From Brevundimonas sp. MYb52 (GTDB taxonomy: Bacteria > Pseudomonadota > Alphaproteobacteria > Caulobacterales > Caulobacteraceae), in assembly GCF_002979535.1 (NCBI RefSeq), contig NZ_PCPB01000012.1, forward strand, positions 46,821-110,820: DNA of 64,000 nt, read 5' to 3'. How positions within the stretch are numbered: position 1 is the stretch's first letter; each line of letters opens with the position of its first letter. Position numbers and translations under genes: made by a program. Of this stretch, positions 54,775 through 63,998 are shown piece by piece. The notes below the pieces were generated by a model. That model ran no database searches, was not told the origin of the DNA, and was given only the letters and a program-made list of their open reading frames with translations.

Positions 54775-55818
54775 ATGATGGCCAAGTCGAAGTCACAGCC
54801 TGACCGCCATCCTGTCTGTCTCGCATTACAAGGCGGCGGCTCGCACGGCGCATTCCAATGGGGCGTGCTGGATCGGCTTCTGGAAGCCGACATTCTCGAC
54901 ATTCGCGCCGTTACCGCCGCCTCGGCGGGGGCGATGAATGCGGCGGCCCTGATCACCGGACTAGAGCAAGGCGGCGCTGAGGGCGCTCGCATGTCGCTCG
55001 ACAGACTGTGGCGCGAGGTCAATCAGTCCGGCGGCCGCAACGTCTTTGGCGACAGCGCCATCTGGTCCAGGACCCTGACGCCCGGCTGGCTCAAGGACAC
55101 GCCCATGTGGAAGGCAGGCGAGACCCTGGCCATGTCCATGAGCCCCTACGCCTTCAATCCCTTCAACCTGAACCCGTTAAAGCGCGTGCTAGAGACCGCC
55201 GTCGATTTTGAGGCGGTGCGAGGCTCCGACATTCAGTTGATCGTCTCGACCACGGCAGTCCGCGCCGGGCGATCGCGCCTATTCAAGACGCCTGATATCA
55301 CCCCCGACGTCCTGCTGGCCTCGGCCTGTCTGCCGCACCTGTTCCAGGCGGTCGAGATCGAGGGCGAGCCCTACTGGGACGGCGGCTATCTGGCCAATCC
55401 GGCGCTATGGCCGCTGTTCTACGCCGACACGCCCGACGACATCCTGCTGCTGCCGCTCAACCCCTTCGTGCGTGACGAGGCCCCGCGCGAGGCGGGTGAG
55501 ATCATGGACCGTCTGAACGAGATTCTGTTCAACGCGCCTCTCGTTGCCGAACTGCGCGCCGTCGCCTTCGTCCAGGACCTGATCGCCGAGGGGAAACTGA
55601 GCCGCACCGAGGACCGCCACCGCGCCGTCCGCATGCACGCCATCGAGGTCGATGACTGGCTGGGCAGCCTGTCGCTGTCGACCAAGTTCGACACGGAATG
55701 GAGCTTCCTCAACGACCTGAAGTCGCGCGGGCGTCAGGCGGCGGAACAGTGGCTTGAAACCTGCGCGCCTCAGGTGGGGCAGACCTCCAGCGTTGATCTG
55801 AAGGCCCGCTTCCTCTAG
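54775..55818 (+). CDS. Patatin-like phospholipase
   Basis: A 347-residue protein. The oxyanion motif is LALQGGGSHGAFQWGVLDRL. The nucleophile elbow reads TAASAGAMNAAAL (A-x-S-x-G in place of G-x-S-x-G). The catalytic Asp lies in YWDGGYLANPAL. Cytosolic, without signal peptide. The linkage to 3-hydroxybutyrate dehydrogenase recurs in alphaproteobacteria, and a role in storage-polymer or lipid turnover is inferred from it. The stop overlaps the convergent tsaC-like gene. Confidence 0.92.
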   Translation: MMAKSKSQPDRHPVCLALQGGGSHGAFQWGVLDRLLEADILDIRAVTAASAGAMNAAALITGLEQGGAEGARMSLDRLWREVNQSGGRNVFGDSAIWSRTLTPGWLKDTPMWKAGETLAMSMSPYAFNPFNLNPLKRVLETAVDFEAVRGSDIQLIVSTTAVRAGRSRLFKTPDITPDVLLASACLPHLFQAVEIEGEPYWDGGYLANPALWPLFYADTPDDILLLPLNPFVRDEAPREAGEIMDRLNEILFNAPLVAELRAVAFVQDLIAEGKLSRTEDRHRAVRMHAIEVDDWLGSLSLSTKFDTEWSFLNDLKSRGRQAAEQWLETCAPQVGQTSSVDLKARFL

Positions 55819-56738
55819 CCCACAAACCCCGCCGCGCGCCGCAGCCGGTCATTGATGGCTTCGCCCAGCCCCTTGTGCGGGATAGGCGACACCGCGATGC
55901 CGGCAGGCTTGGCCCGGTCGGCCTCGCGCAGCAGGCGGAACAGATTGGCCGCCGCCTCGCGCAGGTCGCCCGCCGGGCTCAGGCTCCAGCGCGGATCACC
56001 AACGCCGGGGCCGAAGCCCAACAGGATTTCGCCATCCTTCGCCGCCTCCGCCTCGATCCGCACGGGGGCGTCGGGAGCGTAGTGCAGGGCCAGGCGGCCG
56101 GGCGAGCGGTGCCCCTGCCCGCCTTCTTCCGCCAACGGTCCGACCACGGCCTCGATCTCCTCACGCGTTACCGAGCCGGGACGCAGCAGGGCTACCCGCC
56201 CGTCCAGCACCGAGACGACCGTGCTCTCCACACCGACCGCGCACGGCCCGCCGTCCACGGCGGCGCCGACCGCATGGCCGGTTTCCTCCAGAGCGTCGTC
56301 AAAAGTCGTCGGACTGGGCCGTCCCGAACGGTTGGCCGAGGGCGCCACCACAGCGCCGCCAAAGGCCGCAATGACCGCCCGCGCGCGTGGGTGCCCCGGC
56401 ACGCGCACGGCGACGCTGTCCAGACCGGCGCGGGCCAGATCACAGACCCGCTCGCGGTCCCGCGCCGGCGCCACGATGGTCAATGGGCCCGGCCAGAAGG
56501 CCTCGGCCAATGCCCTCGCCCGCTCGTCGAAGACGGCGACGGCCTCGGCGTCCAAGGCGTTGGCGACGTGTGCAATCAAGGGGTTGAAGCGCGGTCTTCC
56601 CTTGGCCTCAAAGATACGCGCCACCGCCTGCGGGTTCGAGGCGTCGGCCGCCAGCCCATAGACGGTCTCGGTCGGCAGCATGACCAGCCGCCCGGTCTTC
56701 AGCGCCTCTGCGGCGATTTCAGGGGTGTCGCCCTTCAT
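55815..56738 (-). CDS. L-threonylcarbamoyladenylate synthase (Sua5/TsaC)
   Basis: A 307-residue enzyme making threonylcarbamoyl-AMP for tRNA t6A37. The YrdC domain (about 1-205) shows GRLVMLPTETVYGLAADASN, IFEAKGRPRFNPLIAHV, FWPGPLTIV, VAVRVPGHPRARAVI and APSANRSGRPSPTTF. The extra C-terminal Sua5 domain (about 215-305) makes it the long Sua5 type. ATG 56738 overlaps the stop of the upstream cytochrome b561 gene. Confidence 0.93.
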   Translation of the reverse strand: MKGDTPEIAAEALKTGRLVMLPTETVYGLAADASNPQAVARIFEAKGRPRFNPLIAHVANALDAEAVAVFDERARALAEAFWPGPLTIVAPARDRERVCDLARAGLDSVAVRVPGHPRARAVIAAFGGAVVAPSANRSGRPSPTTFDDALEETGHAVGAAVDGGPCAVGVESTVVSVLDGRVALLRPGSVTREEIEAVVGPLAEEGGQGHRSPGRLALHYAPDAPVRIEAEAAKDGEILLGFGPGVGDPRWSLSPAGDLREAAANLFRLLREADRAKPAGIAVSPIPHKGLGEAINDRLRRAAGFVG

Positions 56739-57286
56739 GGCCGACGCGGGATCATCGGGATCATGCGGTGCAGCACATTGTCCCGGTTAATGAACTGATG
56801 CTTCAGCGCCCCCACGACGTGCAGGGCGATCAGCACATAGAGCAGCTTGGCCACCATCCCGTGCATATCCATGAACTGACCCGCCGCCTCGCGCCCGCCG
56901 CCGACCGGCAGCAAGGGCCACTGGAACAAACCGAACCAGTTGATTTCACGCCCGCCCGCCGACGACGCCAGCCACCCGGTCATCGGCATGGCCAGCAGCA
57001 CGACATAAAAGGAAATCTGCGTCGTCCGCGCGAGGATGCGCTCCCACTTCGGCATTTCGACCGACAGGGCGATCAGCGGATTGGCCAGCCGCCAGCCGAT
57101 TCGCCCCAGGGTCAGGACCAGGATGGTCAGGCCGACTGCCTTGTGAACCTGCACGAACTCGCGCGACAGCGGCCCCTCGGTCGCGTCATGGGCCATGATC
57201 AGCGCCACCTGGGCGACCACGGCCAAGGCGATGACCCAATGCAGGATCAAGGAGACGGTGGAATAGCGATTTCGAGGCTCGGCCAA
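56735..57286 (-). CDS. Cytochrome b561-family membrane protein
   Basis: A 183-residue protein with four membrane helices and histidines placed for two b-type haems: ILHWVIALAVVAQVALIMAH, VHKAVGLTILVLTLGRIGWR, ISFYVVLLAMPMTGWLASS and MHGMVAKLLYVLIALHVVGA. It moves electrons in the inner membrane, often from quinol. TTG 57286 is chosen because GGAAGGAAAG precedes it and it gives normal length; the frame to 58036 is the antisense of the neighbouring dehydrogenase gene. Confidence 0.9.
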   Translation of the reverse strand: MAEPRNRYSTVSLILHWVIALAVVAQVALIMAHDATEGPLSREFVQVHKAVGLTILVLTLGRIGWRLANPLIALSVEMPKWERILARTTQISFYVVLLAMPMTGWLASSAGGREINWFGLFQWPLLPVGGGREAAGQFMDMHGMVAKLLYVLIALHVVGALKHQFINRDNVLHRMIPMIPRRP

Positions 57287-57409
57287 GGCTCTTTCCTTCC
57301 GCGACGGCACTGATGCAGAGAGTGGCGCGAACCGCGACCAAAGTCCAAGCGCCCTTGCATCAGCGACCGCTGGGGCGTCAGAAGCATGTTGAAGATTCTG
57401 GAGACCGCC

Positions 57410-59194
57410 ATGAGCTACCGCGCCCCCGTCCGTGACCTCGCCTTCGCCCTGGAGGCCGTCGCCGGCATTGATCAGGTCGCCGCTACCGGCGCATTCATCG
57501 ACTACGACGCCGACGTGATGGGCGCGGTACTGGAAGCCGCCGGTCAGTTCTCGGAACAGGTCCTGGCCCCGCTGAACCGTCCCGGCGATCTGGCCGGCGC
57601 CAAATACGCCAATGGCGCCGTCACCGCCGCCCCTGGTTTCGTCGATGCCTACAAACAGTTCGCCGAAGGCGGCTGGACCGGCCTGACCGCCTCGGTCGAG
57701 GCCGGTGGCCAGGCCCTGCCCAAGGCGCTGGAACTGGCCGCCTATGAGACCGTCCACGCCGCCAACATGGCGTTTGGCCTCTGCCCCATGCTGTCGCTGG
57801 CCTCGATCGAGGCGCTGGAGGCGGTCGGCACCGAATATCAAAAGGCCACCTACCTGACCAAGCTGGTCAGCGGCGAATGGACCGGCGCCATGGTGCTGAC
57901 CGAACCCCACGCCGGTTCGGACTTGGGCGCCCTGACCACCACGGCCACGCCGAACGGCGACGGGACCTATGCCCTGAACGGCCAGAAGATCTTCATCACC
58001 TGGGGCGACCACGACGCCACGGACAATATCGTCCACTTAGTGCTGGCCCGCCTGCCCGACGCCCCTGCCGGACCCAAGGGCATCAGCCTGTTCCTGACGC
58101 CCAAGTTCGCCGTCAACGCCGACGGTTCGCTGGGCGAGCGCAACGCCTTCCACCCGGTCGGGGTCGAGCACAAGCTGGGCATCCACGCCTCGCCCACCTG
58201 CGTCATGGCCTATGAAGGCGCCCGCGCCGAGTTGGTCGGCCGTCCGAACGAGGGCCTGGCCCATATGTTCGTGATGATGAACGCTGCCCGTCTGGCCGTC
58301 GGCGTCGAGGGCGTCGGCGTCGCCGAGCGAGCCTACCAGCACGCCCTGGCCTATGCCCTGGAACGCCGTCAGGGCCGCAGCATCTGGACCGGCGAGAAGA
58401 ATGCTCCGATCTTCGACCACCCCGACGTGCGCCGCACCCTGGGCGTCATGAAGGCCAAGATCGCCGCCGCCCGCGCCATCTGCCTGTCCACCGGCGTCGC
58501 TGCCGACCTGGCCAAGCACGCCGCTGCCGAGGCCGACCGCAAGCTGTGGAAGGGTCGCGAGGACCTGTTCACCCCCATCGCCAAGGCCTGGTCCACCGAC
58601 GTCGGCTGCGAAGTCGCCTCGCTGGGCGTTCAGGTCCACGGCGGCATGGGCTTCATCGAGGAAACCGGCGCGGCCCAATATTATCGCGACGCCCGCATCA
58701 CCCCGATCTACGAGGGCACCAACGGCATTCAGGCCATGGACCTGGTCGGTCGCAAACTGTCGATGGACGGCGGCGATTCCGCCAAGGCCCTGATCGCCGA
58801 CATGAAGCTGACCCTGGCCCAGATCGACCGCCTCTATACCGGCAAGCCGGTCGAGCGCCTCGCCACCGCCATCGAAGCCGTCGAGGACGCCACCCTGTGG
58901 CTGCTGGACCGCAAGGCCGCCGCAGACGGCGCCGCTGACGTTCTGGCCGGCGCTGACGCCTATCTGAAGCTGATGGGCGACGTGGTCGGCGGCTGGATGC
59001 TGGCCAAGGGCGCCCTGGCCGCCAAGGCCCGCCTGGACGCCGGAAACGGCGATCCCGTCTGGCTGCAGGGCAAGCTGGACCTCTACGAAATCTACGCCGC
59101 CAACGTCCTGGGCCACGTCTCCAGCCGCCTGGCCGCCGTGGGACAGGGCGGAGAGTTGCTAGAGGGCCTCACCGTTGAGGCTCTGGCGGGCTGA
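57410..59194 (+). CDS. Acyl-CoA dehydrogenase, long (~600-residue) form
   Basis: A 594-residue flavoprotein. The acyl-CoA dehydrogenase core holds GAMVLTEPHAGSDLGALTTT and IFITWGDHDATDN, the helical RRQGRSIWTGEKNAPIFDHP, VQVHGGMGFIEETGAAQYYR and the catalytic-base region ITPIYEGTNGIQAMDLVGRK. About 130 C-terminal residues form an extra helical domain, as in DmdC-like and FadE-like enzymes of this length. It catalyses alpha,beta-oxidation of an acyl-CoA; chain-length preference is unknown. ATG 57410 follows GGAG; ATG 57386 would add 8 residues. Confidence 0.93.
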   Translation: MSYRAPVRDLAFALEAVAGIDQVAATGAFIDYDADVMGAVLEAAGQFSEQVLAPLNRPGDLAGAKYANGAVTAAPGFVDAYKQFAEGGWTGLTASVEAGGQALPKALELAAYETVHAANMAFGLCPMLSLASIEALEAVGTEYQKATYLTKLVSGEWTGAMVLTEPHAGSDLGALTTTATPNGDGTYALNGQKIFITWGDHDATDNIVHLVLARLPDAPAGPKGISLFLTPKFAVNADGSLGERNAFHPVGVEHKLGIHASPTCVMAYEGARAELVGRPNEGLAHMFVMMNAARLAVGVEGVGVAERAYQHALAYALERRQGRSIWTGEKNAPIFDHPDVRRTLGVMKAKIAAARAICLSTGVAADLAKHAAAEADRKLWKGREDLFTPIAKAWSTDVGCEVASLGVQVHGGMGFIEETGAAQYYRDARITPIYEGTNGIQAMDLVGRKLSMDGGDSAKALIADMKLTLAQIDRLYTGKPVERLATAIEAVEDATLWLLDRKAAADGAADVLAGADAYLKLMGDVVGGWMLAKGALAAKARLDAGNGDPVWLQGKLDLYEIYAANVLGHVSSRLAAVGQGGELLEGLTVEALAG

Positions 59195-59497
59195 TTGTCG
59201 GCCTCTATGGCTTGAGCGCACGTCACCTCCCGTGCAACCTGCGCGCGGGAGGCGTTCTCATGAGAAGACAGAGCGTCAGCGACGGGGTCTGTCCATGGCG
59301 CGCGTCCTTGCCATGCGCGAGCTGGAAAACAGCCGGATGATTGGAGTGAATCCTAGATTTCACCGTTAAATGAGGCCAACCGCGATCTCCATCCTCGCGA
59401 ACCGATGATCGAACTGCGTCGCCGCTTTTGCGCCGGTTACGATTGCGGGCCAACGGCCGAAACCCTCGCCAGCCCTGATTAGCCTGGAGTTCACCGC
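59195..59497. other. 303-base intergenic stretch
   Basis: No protein-like frame was found. It contains one hairpin, CCTCCCG (59226-59232) with CGGGAGG (59246-59252), 31 bases after the acyl-CoA dehydrogenase stop, which may help terminate that transcript although no T-run follows. The rest presumably holds the promoter for the next gene. Confidence 0.5.
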
Positions 59498-60214
59498 ATG
59501 ATTACGCTTCTGGCCACCTTGGCCCTGCTGGCCGAACCCGCACACTGGGAGACGCCGCCGGATGTGAAACGTTCCGACTACCCGGCCCTGGCCAGAGATT
59601 TGCGGATCAACGGGACCGTCACGCTCGAGTGCGAGAATAACGACACCGGCGCCCTCGCCCGGTGCGCGGCGGTGTCGGCCAAGCCGGCCGATTCGGGGTT
59701 TCAGCAGGCCGCCCTGGCGATCGTGTTCCGAGGGCGCGTCGCCCAGCCTGCGGGCGTCCCCTTCATAATCGAACTGCCCTTCGACATCCTGACCGAAGGC
59801 GACGAACCGCTACGTCAACCCTGGGAGGGTCCTGAGCCCGGCTCAGAACATGTCCAGGCGGCCCAGGCCTTTACCGACAGCTTCTATCGCGGCAGCCGCT
59901 CTGCGACCGAACGCTCGATCCGTGACTGGAAGGTCGACGAGATGCCGCCCGAAAAAGCAGCGCTTCTGCGCGGCTGGATGGCCGAGCTATATCCCGATCT
60001 TGAAGCCGAGAAGGCTTGGCACGCCGCAGGGGTCGCTCACGTCCTGGCGCTGCACGGCCTGGACTATCTGCCAACCCGGAAACCGATCGGCTGGGACGTC
60101 TGGTACGCCCAGGTCACCCAGGCCAGCCCAGAAGACCCTGCCCCGATCAGAAACGAAATGCGGCGCCGCTATTGCGCGGCGTTCGACTGCGTTTCGGGAG
60201 CAGCGGTCGACTGA
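59498..60214 (+). CDS. Exported protein with TonB C-terminal-like domain
   Basis: A 238-residue protein. A short hydrophobic start (MITLLATLALLAEPAHW) acts as signal peptide. Residues about 18-100 resemble the TonB C-terminal fold: SDYPALARDLRINGTVTLEC, TGALARCAAVSAKPADSGFQ, QAALAIVFRGRVAQPAGVPF. The remaining region is helical and unassigned. It lacks the long Pro-rich stalk and the anchor expected of a working TonB, so it is not a classical energy transducer. Its 3' end overlaps the convergent protease gene by 46 bases. Confidence 0.68.
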   Translation: MITLLATLALLAEPAHWETPPDVKRSDYPALARDLRINGTVTLECENNDTGALARCAAVSAKPADSGFQQAALAIVFRGRVAQPAGVPFIIELPFDILTEGDEPLRQPWEGPEPGSEHVQAAQAFTDSFYRGSRSATERSIRDWKVDEMPPEKAALLRGWMAELYPDLEAEKAWHAAGVAHVLALHGLDYLPTRKPIGWDVWYAQVTQASPEDPAPIRNEMRRRYCAAFDCVSGAAVD

Positions 60215-60996
60215 TCCAGCAGCGCAATCGCCTCGCGGACATACTGGGCATGGGCGACCACGCCCAATTCCAGCCCCTCGCCGCCGCCCTGGACCTCCTG
60301 CACCAGAACCCCGGCGATATAGGGATGGTCGGGCGTCGGCGCGCCGGGCAAGCGGTCGACAGCGGGGGTCCAGAAAACCGGCCCGCCCGAGTTGCCCTGG
60401 GACACCGCAAAATCCAGCAGGAAGATCGGGAAGTGGCGGATCGGCGTCAGCGGCCAGGAACTGATCCGGCCCAGGCGCAGAATGGGGAAACCCGCCTTGT
60501 TCGCTGACAGGCCGTGCGGATAGCCCAGGGCCATCAACTCGTCGCCCGGCCCTACGCGCCAGCGATCGAAGGTCGTATCATCCGCCAGCCAACCCAGCGG
60601 AATCGCCGCCTGAGCGAAGGCGGCGGGCGCGGCGACCTCCATGACCGCCACGTCGCGCTCGGGATGCTGGGTCCATAGCGGCGCCCCCGATGCATCGCGG
60701 ATGGTCAGGTTGCCGGGCGTGAACTTCCACGCCCCGTCCGCTTCCGGCGTACGCCAGCCGATGCGCGCCTCGGCCCCTGGCATGACATTGAAAACATGGG
60801 CGGCCGTCACGAGCACGACGCGCGGCGTCCCGTCCGGCTTGGGTGCGGAAATCAGAAAACCCGTGCCGACCTTGCGCGTGCTCGCGTCCAGGGGCTGGTC
60901 GATCTGCACAGTCGCGTTGATCAAGCCGACGGTCAGGTCCCAGGGGACAGGCGCGACGGCGGCGGGCGGTGCGGGCGGAACGTCCTGAGTGATCAT
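60169..60996 (-). CDS. Trypsin-like serine protease
   Basis: A 275-residue chymotrypsin-fold protease. The catalytic triad is visible: His in VVLVTAAHVFNV, Asp in HPERDVAVMEV and Ser in FAVSQGNSGGPVFW. GTGFLISAPKPDGTPR is the first strand pair. No signal peptide or membrane anchor is seen at the chosen ATG (60996, MITQDVPPAPPAA), so the protein seems cytosolic or is exported by an unrecognised route. An upstream extension to 61221 is antisense of the oligopeptidase gene. Confidence 0.87.
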   Translation of the reverse strand: MITQDVPPAPPAAVAPVPWDLTVGLINATVQIDQPLDASTRKVGTGFLISAPKPDGTPRVVLVTAAHVFNVMPGAEARIGWRTPEADGAWKFTPGNLTIRDASGAPLWTQHPERDVAVMEVAAPAAFAQAAIPLGWLADDTTFDRWRVGPGDELMALGYPHGLSANKAGFPILRLGRISSWPLTPIRHFPIFLLDFAVSQGNSGGPVFWTPAVDRLPGAPTPDHPYIAGVLVQEVQGGGEGLELGVVAHAQYVREAIALLDQSTAAPETQSNAAQ

Positions 60997-61060
60997 TCCG
61001 CCATTTGACGCCGCCCGCGCGCAGGCACAAGGTCCGCCCGAACCATTGGGGAGCCTATTG

Positions 61061-63283
61061 ATGAATCGCCGCGAACTGATCGCTTCGACCGCCGCCGTCG
61101 GCCTTGTGGCCGCCTCCCCTGCACTCGCCCGTTCGACTACCGGAGCCTCGATGTCCCTGCCCCAACCGCCCGTCGCCAAGAAGGTCCCTGTCCGCATCGA
61201 ACAGTTGGGCCGCGTCCGCACCGACGACTATCAGTGGATGAAGGACGACAACTGGCAGGCCGTGCTCCGCGATCCGTCGCTGATCAAGGCCGACGTCAAG
61301 GAACACCTGACCGCCGAGAACGCCTATCGCGAGGCCATGATGGCCTCGACCCTGCCGCTGCAGGCCGCGATGTTCGAAGAGATGAAGGGCCGCATAAAGG
61401 AGGACGACAGCTCCGTCCCGGCGCCCGACGGTCCGTGGGAATACTACACCGAATACCGGACGGGCGAGCAGCACCCGCGCTACATGCGGGTGGAACGCCA
61501 GGGCACCTGGATGGTCGATGGCCAGCCCGTGACCAAAAATTTCATCCAAGCCCCGACGCCTCAGCTCTTGCTGGACTGCAACGCACTGGCCGAGGGCAAG
61601 GCCTATTCGGAGGTCTCGGCCACCGAGCACAGCCCTGACCACGCCCTGTTCGCCTATGCCGAGGACGCGCAAGGCTCCGAGGTCTTCAAGATCTACGTCA
61701 AGGATCTGGCGACCGGCGAGGTCCTGCCCAACCCCATCGAATCGGCGACCGAGAACTTCACCTTCTCGCCCGACAGCCAGTGGATCTTCTGGACCAACCG
61801 CGACGACAACGGCCGCCCGGACAAGATCTTCCGCCGTCCCGCGCGCGGCGGCGAGACGACCCTGGTCTATGAGGAAACCGACGACGGTATGTTCCAGAGC
61901 GTCAGCCGCACCTCGGACGACGCCTTCATCATCATCAGCATCGGCAATCAGGAAACCTCTGAGGGCCGCATCATTCCCGGCGCGACCCCCACGGCCACGC
62001 CCGTGGTGGTCGAGTCGCGCCATGTCGGCCGCCTCTATGACCTGGACCACTGGGGCGACCGCTGGGTGATCCGCACCAACGCCGACGACGCCATCGACTT
62101 CAAGGTCGTCGAGGCCCCGACCGATGCGCCCGCCAAGGCCAACTGGAAGGACCTGATCCCCCACACGCCGGGCCGCTTCATCGAGGGCGTGGCCCTGGTG
62201 AAGGACTACCTGGGCCGTCAGGAGCGCGCCGACGCCAACACCAAGATCGTCATCCGCGACCGTGCGGGCGCCGAGCATGAGATCGCGGTGGACGAGCCCG
62301 CCTACGCCCTGTCGCTGGGCGGGGCGTCGGAGTTCGACTCCACGGTCATGCGCTATGGGTACAACTCGCCGTCCACGCCGACCTCGACCTATGACTACGA
62401 CCTGAAAACGCGCGAGCGGACCCTGCGCAAGATCCAGGAGATCCCCTCGGGCCACAACCCGGCGGACTATGTAGTCGAACGGCTGAACGCCCCGGCCTCG
62501 GACGGCCAGTTGGTGCCGGTGACAGTGCTGCGGCGCAAGGACACGCCGGTCGACGGCTCGGCGCCCCTGCTGCTCTACGGCTACGGCTCCTACGGCATCC
62601 CGATCGCCGCCAGCTTCTCGACCAACCGGCTGTCGCTGGTCGATCGCGGCTTCATCTACGCCATCGCCCATATCCGCGGCGGTTCGGACAAGGGCTGGGG
62701 CTGGTTCCTGGACGCCCGGCGGATGACCAAGAAGAACACCTTCACCGACTTCACCGCCGCCGCCGACCACCTGATCGCGCGGAACTACACCAAGGCCGGC
62801 AATATCGTGGCCGAAGGCCGTTCGGCGGGCGGTCTGCTGATGGGCGCCGTCACCAATATGCGGCCCGAGCTCTGGGCCGGCGTCATTGGCGGCGTGCCCT
62901 TCGTCGACGTCATCAACACCATGAGCGACACCAGCCTGCCGCTGACGCCGCCGGAATGGCCCGAGTGGGGCAATCCGCTGGAGGACGCCGCCGCCTACGA
63001 CTACATGCTGAGCTACAGCCCCTACGACCAGATCGAGGCCAAGCCCTATCCAGCTCTGTTGGCGACTGGCGGCCTGTCCGACCCGCGCGTCACCTATTGG
63101 GAGCCCGAGAAGTGGGTGGCCAAGCTGCGCCCCGCCTCGACCTCGGGCAAGCCGGTGCTGCTGAAGATCAACATGGAGGCGGGCCACTTCGCTTCATCGG
63201 GCCGCTTCGACTATCTGAAGGACATCGCCCACGACTACGCCTTTGCCGTCTGGGCCGTCGAAAAGGGTTGGGAAAAAGCATGA
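61061..63283 (+). CDS. Oligopeptidase B-like prolyl oligopeptidase (S9A), Tat-exported
   Basis: A 740-residue serine peptidase. ATG 61061 gives MNRRELIASTAAVGLVAASP, a twin-arginine signal. The mature part begins PPVAKKVPVRIEQLGRVRTD then DYQWMKDDNWQ, typical of oligopeptidase B. A beta-propeller occupies about 100-440. The hydrolase domain has GYGSYGIPIAASFS, the nucleophile in AEGRSAGGLLMGAV, the Asp region near GLSDPRVTYWEPEKWVAKLR and the His in EAGHFASSGRFDYLKD. It cleaves small peptides, usually after basic residues. Its stop overlaps the next start (ATGA). Confidence 0.93.
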   Translation: MNRRELIASTAAVGLVAASPALARSTTGASMSLPQPPVAKKVPVRIEQLGRVRTDDYQWMKDDNWQAVLRDPSLIKADVKEHLTAENAYREAMMASTLPLQAAMFEEMKGRIKEDDSSVPAPDGPWEYYTEYRTGEQHPRYMRVERQGTWMVDGQPVTKNFIQAPTPQLLLDCNALAEGKAYSEVSATEHSPDHALFAYAEDAQGSEVFKIYVKDLATGEVLPNPIESATENFTFSPDSQWIFWTNRDDNGRPDKIFRRPARGGETTLVYEETDDGMFQSVSRTSDDAFIIISIGNQETSEGRIIPGATPTATPVVVESRHVGRLYDLDHWGDRWVIRTNADDAIDFKVVEAPTDAPAKANWKDLIPHTPGRFIEGVALVKDYLGRQERADANTKIVIRDRAGAEHEIAVDEPAYALSLGGASEFDSTVMRYGYNSPSTPTSTYDYDLKTRERTLRKIQEIPSGHNPADYVVERLNAPASDGQLVPVTVLRRKDTPVDGSAPLLLYGYGSYGIPIAASFSTNRLSLVDRGFIYAIAHIRGGSDKGWGWFLDARRMTKKNTFTDFTAAADHLIARNYTKAGNIVAEGRSAGGLLMGAVTNMRPELWAGVIGGVPFVDVINTMSDTSLPLTPPEWPEWGNPLEDAAAYDYMLSYSPYDQIEAKPYPALLATGGLSDPRVTYWEPEKWVAKLRPASTSGKPVLLKINMEAGHFASSGRFDYLKDIAHDYAFAVWAVEKGWEKA

Positions 63284-63822
63284 TCGTCCGGCCGTTCACG
63301 GATGCTGACCTGGCGGCCGTCGCGGCCATCTACGCCGACAGCGTGCTGAACGGCACGGGGACGTTCGAACTGGACGTCCCCTCGGCGGACGAGATGCGGG
63401 CGCGCCTGGCCGCGCCCGCCGGCCTGGGCCTGCCCGTCCTGGTGGCCGAGATCGACGGAGCCGTCGCGGGCTACGCCTATGCCGGCCCCTATCGCCTGCG
63501 CGCCGCCTATCGCTTCATGGTCGAGGACTCGATCTATGTGGCTGAGGCGTTTCGCGGGCGCGGCGTCGGCAAGGCGCTTCTCGACGCCTTGCTGAGCGCC
63601 TGCGAAGCCCTGGGGATGCGTCAGATGGTGGCCGTGATCGGCGACAGCGCCAACGCCGGCTCCATTGCCCTGCACGCCGCCGCGGGCTTCGAGAACGTGG
63701 GTGTCTTCCATGCCGCCGGATGGAAGTTCGATGCCTGGCGCGACGTAGTCTTCATGCAGAAGGCGCTGGGTCTAGGCGCGACCGCCGCTCCCGACGCGCC
63801 CGGTCTCGACTGCGGACGCTAG
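63280..63822 (+). CDS. GNAT acetyltransferase, phosphinothricin/methionine-sulfone type
   Basis: A 180-residue acetyltransferase. RPFTDADLAAVAAIYADSVL then TGTFELDVPSADEM is the typical beginning of the phosphinothricin acetyltransferase-like group. AGYAYAGPYRLRAAYRF precedes motif A, SIYVAEAFRGRGVGKALLDA, and the end has GSIALHAAAGFENVGVFHAA and WRDVVFMQKAL. It probably acetylates an amino-acid-like amine; the natural substrate is unknown. Translationally coupled to the oligopeptidase. Confidence 0.92.
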   Translation: MIVRPFTDADLAAVAAIYADSVLNGTGTFELDVPSADEMRARLAAPAGLGLPVLVAEIDGAVAGYAYAGPYRLRAAYRFMVEDSIYVAEAFRGRGVGKALLDALLSACEALGMRQMVAVIGDSANAGSIALHAAAGFENVGVFHAAGWKFDAWRDVVFMQKALGLGATAAPDAPGLDCGR

Positions 63823-63865
63823 AGGCTGATTTTTCAGCTATTTTCGGGATCTTCGCACATTGCGC

Positions 63866-63894
63866 TTGACCCCATCGTGAGTCGCCCTTAATCG
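63866..63894 (+). promoter_or_regulatory. Possible promoter of tRNA-Asp
   Basis: TTGACC (63866-63871) is a good -35 element; TAATCG at 63889-63894, 17 bases further, or CTTAAT at 63887-63892, could act as -10. The tRNA begins about 30 bases downstream. Confidence 0.4.
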
Positions 63895-63921
63895 GCCCTT
63901 CTCCTCCTCGCGGAGGGGAAT

Positions 63922-63998
63922 GCGGGTGTAGCTCAGTTGGTTAGAGTGCCGGCCTGTCACGCCGGAGGTCGCGGGTTCGAGCCCCGTCACTCGCGCCA
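63922..63998 (+). tRNA. tRNA-Asp (anticodon GUC)
   Basis: A 77-base tRNA. The acceptor stem pairs GCGGGTG with CACTCGC (one G-T wobble), the D arm has AGCTCAGTTGGTTAGAGT, the anticodon stem CCGGC/GCCGG encloses CTGTCAC with anticodon GTC, the T arm contains GGGTTCGAGCCCC, and G-CCA ends the molecule. Confidence 0.97.

Noticed and set aside
59175..59369. 64-residue frame after the acyl-CoA dehydrogenase
   Set aside because: It is basic noise that starts inside the upstream gene and crosses the hairpin; no supporting feature.
61055..63187. 710-residue minus-strand frame antisense to oligopeptidase B
   Set aside because: No motif or sensible composition; it mirrors a strongly supported gene in high-GC sequence. 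The same holds for 4072-5709, 2738-3934, 58037-59116, 42818-44041 and 45548-47062.
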